Shown here: in pieces, positions 55,901 through 64,000 of the stretch
Layout: every line of letters starts with the position of its first letter
Numbering within the stretch: the stretch's first letter is position 1
Source of the DNA: Psettodes erumei
Taxonomy: Eukaryota > Chordata > Actinopteri > Pleuronectiformes > Psettodidae
Reading direction: 5' to 3'
Length of the DNA stretch: 64,000 bases
Assembly (NCBI GenBank): GCA_016785225.1
Contig: JAFBJZ010000857.1
Location: 1,860,001-1,924,000 of the forward strand
Notes under the pieces: model-generated
The model's database searches: none
What the model saw: the letters and a program-made list of their open reading frames with translations, nothing else
What the model was told of the DNA's origin: nothing
Position numbers and translations under genes: made by a program

Positions 55901-57430
55901 CACTTTCACAGTGTTCACATTATAAGATCAACTTAACAGTTATCTTCAAATCAAAACAATTCATAATCACCTTAGATATTGAATTAATCACAGCCATTCA
56001 TTCCCATATTTAAAAATCAATCATGATATTGATTACTTCATCATTATCAGGTCATTTCATGGTCATTTCAATGATTCGTTTTTATGTTGAAATCATCGAT
56101 CATATATCATTCATTTGTTCATTACTTTACATATTATCACCGAGACACATTATTACAACTCTTAACTCATAATTATGACCTTGATTGGTTACTTTACTTC
56201 ATAGATTTATCACAACATATTCTTATCAAAATATCTCATATAATCAACACTTTGCACTGCTTCTTATCATTCATCATTTTTGATTAGTTAATATAACACT
56301 TTGCGATTGGTGAAATCTCAACTCTTCTTGACAACGCATACCTTTAGTTGTACAAGTATAATATACTTTTTTTTATCCCCTTTCGGAAAAAGGGTCTATC
56401 CCTATTACTTCGAGACCTCACGTGAAAGAAAGCACAGCAGCATCTCCACCTTCTGTGTCCTCAGATGGGAGGAAACAAGACAACATCATTACAGAGCAAA
56501 TCTAAATGGTGTTGAAAATATATACATTTTATTGTCATTTTAAGTGGATTTAAATATTGGGGCTTCAACCTTTAGCAGTTTGTGACTTCCTCTGGGATGC
56601 ATGCATTTGAATGAGGATATTTTCTTCTGCTTCATAAAATGGGATTAAAAAACTACAGCTTTATTTGCAGACGTAATTGAATACAAGGTGCAATGGGCCA
56701 TCATCTGATGTACGATCATATTTTTTCTTCATGTTGTGACTTGCCTAATGTAGTTTAAGAGAACTGACAGCACAGCAAGTGAAACGTCATTCATCTTAAC
56801 TTTCTCTTGTGGAAGACTGAGGAGTGAAACCTGACATCACACAACTGACATCCAAAGCATCAGAGCCTCAGGACTTGAACAGGCTTTTATTATTTATTGC
56901 TTTTGTATTAATCTCTTACTCAGTTGCTGGTTTTACTCACTATTTGTGTGGCAACCATGTTTTGTGAGGCCACAACAGAAGCCACTAATGTAAACTTCTA
57001 TACCCAGTTAACAGCCTCCATCAGGCTGATTTCTGCAACCCTCAACAGTGACTGGTGAAGTCACTACATCAGTATTACAGTGTGCTTCAGTAATGTTTGC
57101 TATCGTAACTGGTCTAATGCAGAAAATTAACCGTACTATCTGTTTCTTGACCTCACTATGGGTTGTGTGTTGGTAGACTGGAATGCAAAATACATCAGTC
57201 TTAATGGAAACTACCATAATGCACAATGCACTGAAAGTACCAGCTGAATAAAATGCATAGTTTGGTTAATTAGGAGAAGGCCATAGCATTTTTTTAGCTA
57301 CTTATCAGTACCACTGATGGTCATTAGATGCTGCAAACAAAAACTTTTGTCATGACTCTTGTCCTAGTAGTTGTGTTCATTTTATATGCACTTTCTCTGT
57401 CTCCTGCCATGTTTTCATCCAGCCACCAGA
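55901..57430. other. non-coding gap
   Basis: Very AT-rich (especially 55920-56360), with no exon or element recognised. Confidence 0.5.
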
Positions 57431-58215
57431 TGTCCCTGGATTGTCTTTTCTGTCACTGTAATGGTTGAGTGTGATCCCAAAAGCAGTACACCGGACCACG
57501 GGATTTTTAACCAGTCTTCACTCACAATCAATGAGCAAAGCACAGACCAAGGAAAACAGTTCGCATGCAGGATCAAACAAACAATGTATGAGGCTAAGCC
57601 TCCCATGGCCTTGGGATCAAGTAAACAGGAATCAGGCAAGTCCTTGACAGAGTTTGTGGTCTGGGACAGAAGACAAGCCAGTATACCAGTGCAGAGACTA
57701 GGGAGATGGATCAAAGGCAGGCAGGGTCGGCAACGAGAAATCAGTATGGGAACGTTTAAAGGAAAGTCTTGCATCAGGAGAGCAAAGAACAATCTGGCAA
57801 AGTTGTGAATGAACTGTCTCTGGTACATGTACAGTAGAGCAGAGTTTGTGAAAGGAGTGCAGGTATGGCAGGAGGTGATTGGAGGGAGCAGGTGAGGAGG
57901 GAGTGACCAGCAGGTAGTGGAGACAGAAGTGGATCAAAGGAAAAAAAACTGGTGGGAGGCAGGTGAATTGCAGAGTGAACTGTGACTGTCCTAGTCACCA
58001 GACTCCCTTTACCACCCTGTTTACCTGTTCATCATTCCGCCTCACCTACCGACGCACCTGTTCCCATTTCCCTCATTTGTTCATGTACTCATATACTAGG
58101 GTCCCTTATCATGTGCCAGTTAGTCCACATCGGCAGGTTACTGGTGTTGGATTTGTTGTTTCTTACGGTCCCGGCACCTGACCATGGACCTGCTACTGTT
58201 ATGACAGGTTAAACT
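57431..58215. repeat. unclassified dispersed repeat, possibly LTR-derived
   Basis: GC-richer than its neighbours. A first part (57453-57994) has 'ggagcaggtgaggagggagt' and 'gatcaaaggcaggcagg' blocks, and a second part (58000-58215) has a CT-rich run, 'ctcacctaccgacgcacctg', and 'cacctgaccatgga'. This composition is typical of fish LTR-type repeats. I could not define ends or a duplication. The open frames on both strands here are low-complexity shadows. Confidence 0.35.
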
Positions 58216-59324
58216 GTCTACTATATTGGTGGTAGCAGTGCAGACACCAACATGAGGTGGAGGAGTAGCTTAGAATTAGAATGTATTCACAGTTCAAGAA
58301 AAATGTCCAAACAGAAGATCTAACTTGTGAGCAGATGAGAAAAGTAGTACACATAGTACACATGATTCTGTAAGTAATATAAGTATTCTCATCTAAGCAC
58401 GGAGTGGAAGCCAGTGGCTCTCGGACGGAACAGGTAACAGGAAGGTGGAGCAGATGGCAACACCACAGTTGGAGAAAAAATTAGACTGAGTGAGATGGCT
58501 CAGAACCAGGAGTAGGTACCAGGTACAGTACACCTAGGGATAGGACTGGGACCAGGAAGCTGACAAGGGACACAAGGCAGGCAAATACAAACCAGGGATG
58601 GGAGGTATAACTGGGTTGGACAGAGCATGGACCTGAAACAACAAAGGATTTTAGGTAGGTTGACGAGCAGAACAACACTGGACAAACTGAAACACAGTAC
58701 GATAGGCAGCAAGCCACCTCTTGCTCTAGCTTTATGCTTGACACACAGATGTGTTAGCATTCATAGCGGACTTTCAGCAAGAAAGTGAATAAACACATTT
58801 TCCAAAATATTGCACCGTTCCTTTAAGACTCCAAATGGGATCTGCAAATTTCTGACTTTGAGTCATGTGACTCAAAATTAAGTATTCAGTATTAAAAATG
58901 CACAAGTTTTTACAGGCAGTGGTGCATGACATCAGTATTAAACAATTAGTTTCCAGTAAATTTTGATTGTGCACCTATTGTTGATTTGCTTGACAGGTTT
59001 ATAGGAATCCCACCCTACACGCCTATGGTAGGTTTTATATTTCAACCTCTGCAGCACTGATTAACTGTGTCATATGTGATGATGCAGCATCACATTGTAA
59101 TTACAGTTTTGTGTAAGGTGCTTCACAAAATAAAGTATCATGAAGTATTGGTAAATAAATCAGATTTTATAAAATATTATATAGATGCCAGTCTGCACAG
59201 GTGGGTTTATGCTGTACAAGTGTTTCAAACTGAGGCACTGACTCAGCTGTTCTGATAGTGAGTTTTGTTTCAATCCTGGAAAGTAGAACTTTTAACAACA
59301 TTTTCTATGAGCAGAATAAGGGTT
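58216..59324. other. non-coding gap
   Basis: A GC-richer patch at 58395-58700 ('aggaagctgacaagggacac', 'aaaccagggatgggagg') resembles the repeat immediately to the left but cannot be classified. The remainder is AT-rich. Confidence 0.4.
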
Positions 59325-59570
59325 AAGAGTTATGAGATGTACAGCAGTGCCAGCCCATGTACTGCTTTAAAAGTAATCAATAGAATCTTAAATGGAAGAA
59401 GAATCATATATGGGAAGTCAGGACTGGGGTAATGTGTTCCCTGCATTGTGTGTGACAAGTCTTGATGCTGTGCTTTGGCCCAGTAACAGATCAGCTGCTC
59501 CATTGGTAAAGCAAGTACATAATGAGTTGCAGTAGTCTTAACAGGAGGAAATGAGGGTGTGGACATTTTT
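59325..59570 (-). mobile_element. LINE fragment
   Basis: On minus a short stretch reads PFKILLITFKAVHGLA, the well-known spacing found near the C terminus of CR1/Rex-type LINE proteins, preceded by a THYVLALP remnant of the DYCNSLY.GLP block. Highly decayed and short. Confidence 0.55.
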
Positions 59571-62039
59571 TACAATGATAAAATGACTTTGCATTCAGCT
59601 TGAGTTCAGCTGAGTAAAGTGACAGAAGTTATCTGTCATGCTCTCAGGAAAGAGTAACACCATCACCTGCTGACCTAAATGTCACCTAAAGGTCTGTCTC
59701 TGAAGATTGGAATAATGTTCTTACTCACACAATAATTTCAGGCCCTCTGCTCACACAAGAATGCACAGTTTAGCATGCATTAATGCATCTTAACATGTAC
59801 TGAAAATAGATGTGCTGTAAATAAAGCTGTGGCTGGAGAGATGCAGTGAGTCAAACACATTACACTTAGAGTAGGGAGCATAGGCTTTATCAGAAAAATG
59901 GCTAATCAGACCTGTAATTTGCATCAATTGAACAAGTAAGTACAAATATAATTCATCAGACAATTATATGTGATAACACATTATAATGTAGCCTTTTAAT
60001 ACAACATTTTCAGTACAGTTCCTCTATGTCTCAGCTCTTTATAAACTGGAGCCTCATTATAATTTGTATTCAGCATGCTTGCATGGTGTAGTCACAAACT
60101 TGTATTTAGTATCTTTGAGGCTGAGCAGAGCACTCTGCTGGGGTTAAAAGATAATTAAATTTTATTTCAACTTCAGTCTTATCTTTATAGTTTCAGCCAT
60201 CATCCCTATCTGCAATAACATTGTACTCGCCAAATTAAAATTGCATTAACTGATTTTTTTTGGGGGGGGGGCAAGGGGAAAGTAGAATGAGCTTAAACTG
60301 ACATTGTCACCCTGTGTGACAATACATGAGAAATAATACTTTGGCATGTAACCTCAGTTGCTTGCCAGAGTTGAGGAACTGAAAATAATGAGGTAGAAGA
60401 ATATTGTTTAGACAGAAAAAGTGCTGTCGCTGTTGCTCACCTGAGTAATTTTAAGTTGAGAAAAATGTGAATAAAGTTCCATAAAAGTCAATTTTATCAG
60501 AAGGCTAGTGAGGAGGTAGCTCAGGGAGTTTATTATTACCTGCAAATGACAACGCAAAATCAGTTGGCATGACAAAAAGATGATACAGTGAATGTTTGGC
60601 AGTTTATTAACAAAGCCTGCAAACACAGAACAAAATTATTCTTCATTTGGAGTCATATTTCTGAGCAGCTGACAAATGCAGGGTCAATATTTGCCTTCTT
60701 TTAGCTGTGTTTTTGGTTTTAACAATCTTCTGACACAAATATCTTGCTCTATAACTGTTAAAATGCATGCTTGCTATGCAATGATAGTTATGTCAGCTAG
60801 TTGGTGAATGTGTTTGTCTGATATTTGGTTATGGGCAGGTCATGCACAGTGGGTTTATCAGCCCTTTCTCACTGGAAACATACTTCTGTTTGAAACCAGG
60901 TTGATGCCAACAGAATATGCAGGCTCTAAAACCAAAGCAAGACTTGAATGCTTTACAGTATAAAACTGAGAGGAACTGTTCACCTGGTTTAAGAGCCACT
61001 GAACCACCACTCGTACACTTTCACCTGGTGAAGATTTAATTTCAAGTGATCACGCTCTTTGAAATTCTTTTTCTCCATTATGGTGACGACTTGACTTGTA
61101 AAAGACAGACACAGTGATGTGCTTTGGAATGTCTGTTCTGAATTTGTATTTCAGGCCATTGTGGCCTGATATCAAGACTCTTTAATGTATGTATAGTAAA
61201 TACCTCAGTTGCACAGACAAACTGTGGGGCACTCATCAGAGTGCATACCTCTGCCAAACCCAACAATCCAACATGTTTGTTTAGCTCTTATAATAACGAA
61301 AATAAGGAAAAAGGAATATGACCATTTTAAAATCACTGTGTTAAGGGTAGTGATGAAAAAAAATCCTGTATCTGCCCATTCGCACCCAGATTTAATGGGC
61401 TCCTTTAGATAGATAGCTTGGTGGAGACCATAACGGATCAATGTCTTCTAGCTTTTCTGAAAGATGAAGTTGGAACCAATCAACAAGACCCAGTGGACTA
61501 AGGTGATGGCAAGAGCAAATGATGGCTCTTACACTGTGCTGATCAGTGAACCACAATTATTCTTTGAGGCACACCACATAATCTGTGCCAGCCATAATTT
61601 CTTGCAGGACTGTTTGGGATTTCACATGGAATTGTTTGCCTTTCATTCCCACATGCTGCGCGTATCCCACAAGGCGACAGAAACTATTTGCATTCTCAGT
61701 ATGACTGCATGTGGCTATTGAGGCTATTAAACACCACCATCTCTTAGCTGAGGCACAGACATTATACCTTGATTACTGTGAATTAGAGACTTTAGTCATT
61801 TCACCTGAATGGGTCCCATTAAAGAGGAGTCATTCATGGGATGATGTTTATTGGGGAGTAAACAAAGAAGAGCATTAGAGGAACATTACCACGGGGTCGC
61901 AAAGAGTGATTTTGCTATTTTCCCATTGCCTATGTGTATAACCCAAGCAAAGGGAAATGTGAAGGGGGAGCTAATAAGACAAAATGTAATTTTGCATTAA
62001 TAACAATCAGTAACTGTACCTTGTTTAAGCTGTCCACCA
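59571..62039. other. non-coding gap
   Basis: No exon or element recognised. A G-run lies at 60260-60270. The frame at 61464-61721 shows no known domain. Confidence 0.5.
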
Positions 62040-62600
62040 TCCACTTCAAATTGTCCATTTTGCATATCACACTCTCAACTCTCCTGTCATGATGCTTGGA
62101 TCTCTCCGCTGAATTCCTTCCTATAAGGATGCTACGCACCATCTGCAACACATGCTGGATATCCTCCACTGTTGCAACATGGCGACCCTTTCATTTATGG
62201 GGAAGAAAATGTCACTGGCAGCTAAATCCAACGAGTAGGTGGGGAGCATCGTTAACCCTCAATGCTCCCTTCACAGCTACATCAGAATGGTACAGTGGAA
62301 CTTGGCACTGGCCCTTGGGGATGAACTCATTGTGCACCACCCTGTGAATGTTGAAGAAAACAATGAACATGCTGAACACAACGCTGATGGTCCTCATGCA
62401 GTTCTTGGGTCTTTGAGACCATGTGCTCTTCCACTACAAAGAGTGCTGTTTGGTGTCTGGCTTGTAGCAGTAGACTCAACTCTCATCACCAGTGATGATC
62501 CTCGACACGGGAGACAGAATTTGATGTTTGCTCTCCATTCTGGTTTGAGGTCCATCGTCCCAATGTGACGAAATGTGGAAGACCGATTCATGACAGGTAG
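62040..62600 (-). pseudogene. mariner transposase remnant
   Basis: On minus the order ITGDES-like block (about 62500), KPDTKQHSL-like block, SVVFSMFIVFFNIHRVVHNE and FIPKGQ (about 62320) follows the catalytic core of mariner transposases, and a HVATVEDIQ block (about 62190) fits its C-terminal part. Stops and frame changes break it and the second catalytic Asp region is deleted. Terminal inverted repeats were not found. Confidence 0.7.
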
Positions 62601-62639
62601 TGCCCACACCTGCTGCATGCATATTACCATGCTTCACAG

Positions 62640-64000
62640 ATGCAGAGGATGATTTAGCCTGAAAAGCACTAACACCATTAGAGAGTATTGTGTAGAGTTA
62701 TTGCCCCCACTTGTATGATCTGCTGTAAATTAGAGTTATGCAGCTTGTGGGTTGACTGGTCAGTTATTGGATTTCTACCTGACCTCATCTGTTGACTGAA
62801 GTCAGGGCCAAAGACAGAAAAAGCACAAGAAGCAGTTGTAGCAGTTGAATGTGCACTTTAAGAATATAAACCACAACAAAGTGTGTGTCTGATGTTGGCC
62901 GAGAGTGCCAGGCATTGAATGGCCTTTGGCCATTACAACTAAAATAACAACAGTAAATGTAATTTTCTGCCTTCAGTCCTGACAGCAGCATGTCCTTAAC
63001 AACCGAGAGCAGGCCAATACAAACCCTGATGTAACACTAAACCAGTTCACAAGGCACAGAAATATGATTCAGGAAGATATTATCCCCTGGGGCCATCAGA
63101 AATGGTTGAAGGTGTGAAGTGTGGAGTAAATATAAAATGGACAGAGCATGAGTGTCTTCCTTTGGTGTTTTCAGTCACCCTTGCATCCCTGGACCCATCG
63201 CCACCATTCACATTGCTGCTGCTGGTCCGATCAGTGCTCAGCTGAATGTCAGCTCGGGGACAGAGCTGAGTAATAGCACACATGGGCAGAACAGCTGTGA
63301 TAAATAGCTAACATACTGATGGATTGGGCACTACCACATCCCCCCGCCCAGGAACTTTATTCCAGGGGAAGGAAGTTAGTCAATTGCTATCAAGACAGAA
63401 GATGTAACTATGGCGTATGGTTAACGATTTATTTTAGAGGCACATAAAATGAGTATAGAGTCACCGCTGAGACTTCGATCTGTCCACTTTAAGAGTTGGA
63501 GAGACGAAGCCCCGAACTAAGGAAATCAAAATTATGAGTTTAAAATTATAAGTTCTTATACATCTGGACTCCTCCTGGGACCATCCTTGAGTGTTATCCT
63601 CCTGGCACCAGGGAGTGCAACCTTGAGTGTTATCAGTGTCTTGCTATGTGTAGCTAGTCACAACCGGCTCTAGCTGGACCCGAGCGAGTGTTAAAATCAG
63701 ATGTGGTGCATTCTGTTCTGGTGAGCAAGCTGCCGCGAAGCAGTGATTAACATATCATAAGGCTATGGCATGACATGGTGTGATGAGAACCAAGAACACT
63801 TAGTTTCATAATAATCCAACAATACTGATTTTGATTATAAGGCTGGAGAAGCATTTTCATGGTGCTGGTGTTTTTTGTAAGCCTTTATAATCTCCTCTGA
63901 ATAATGAGAATGCATGAGTGCTGGATAAACAGTGCTCAGTTATTGTCTTTGCTTAAATCAGATACCTGGAACTAGGGGCTCAGAATCACACAATCAATCC
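62640..64000. other. non-coding gap to window end
   Basis: No gene or element recognised. 63330-63700 is GC-richer with a repeated 'ccttgagtgttatc' (about 63585 and 63623), possibly part of an unclassified repeat. Confidence 0.45.

Noticed and set aside
57371..57828. 145- and 137-codon frames on opposite strands
   Set aside because: Both lie in a dispersed GC-richer repeat and mirror each other; no domain.
1..64000. CRISPR arrays, bacterial operons, rRNA genes, phage genes
   Set aside because: No regularly spaced identical repeats, no ribosome-binding-site-led gene runs and no rRNA-like sequence; the window is clearly eukaryotic.

Overview
The window looks like nuclear DNA of a ray-finned (probably percomorph teleost) fish. 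It holds one complete, intron-containing vertebrate gene, is AT-rich and otherwise non-coding, and is packed with teleost-type mobile elements: CR1/L2-like and L1-like LINEs, Tc1/mariner elements, LTR elements and a tRNA-headed SINE. There are no bacterial genes, operons, CRISPR arrays or rRNA genes.

The only intact gene is hdac11 (histone deacetylase 11, the class IV HDAC) on the minus strand. Ten coding exons lie between 30149 (start codon) and 10617 (stop codon). Every intron is GT-AG, the phases join into 367 codons plus a stop, and all catalytic and zinc-binding residues are present. A probable 5' noncoding exon ends at 30556, and a CpG-containing region with a perfect NRF1-type palindrome lies at 30.24-30.83 kb. 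The introns carry a deleted Tc1 transposon (28.4-29.1 kb), a 5' LTR with a primer-binding site (23.4-23.7 kb), a 437-bp inverted-repeat element flanked by an 11-bp duplication (20.3-20.7 kb), a tRNA-Ser-like fragment just upstream of exon 6, and two near-perfect hairpins in intron 4.

The region from 1 to 10.6 kb is the 3' flank of hdac11, with one SINE and no other recognisable gene.

The region from 31 to 48.8 kb is a transposon graveyard. A frameshifted CR1/L2-like LINE lies on + at 33.75-37.0 kb. A second one on minus (39.32-42.48 kb) sits inside an L1-type LINE, whose reading frame resumes exactly on the far side, and that L1 abuts a decayed endogenous-retrovirus env. Next come a solo LTR with a 5-bp duplication and an internal 48-bp minisatellite (45.28-45.86 kb), a third LINE fragment split by a second copy of the 11-bp-duplication element, and a Tc1-like MITE.

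The region from 50.6 to 52.9 kb, together with 33.07-33.50 kb, is the most unusual part. It is a degenerate array of composite units in which a tRNA-Ser(GCT)-like sequence on + is followed by a shared spacer and a tRNA-Ala(AGC)-like sequence on minus. One Ser-type copy (33415-33497) keeps a nearly intact cloverleaf but carries a GCA anticodon. The rest, 53-64 kb, holds a (TG)n microsatellite, one unexplained open frame (54.5-54.9 kb) beside an LTR-like stretch, a LINE scrap, several unclassified repeats and a dead mariner transposase.
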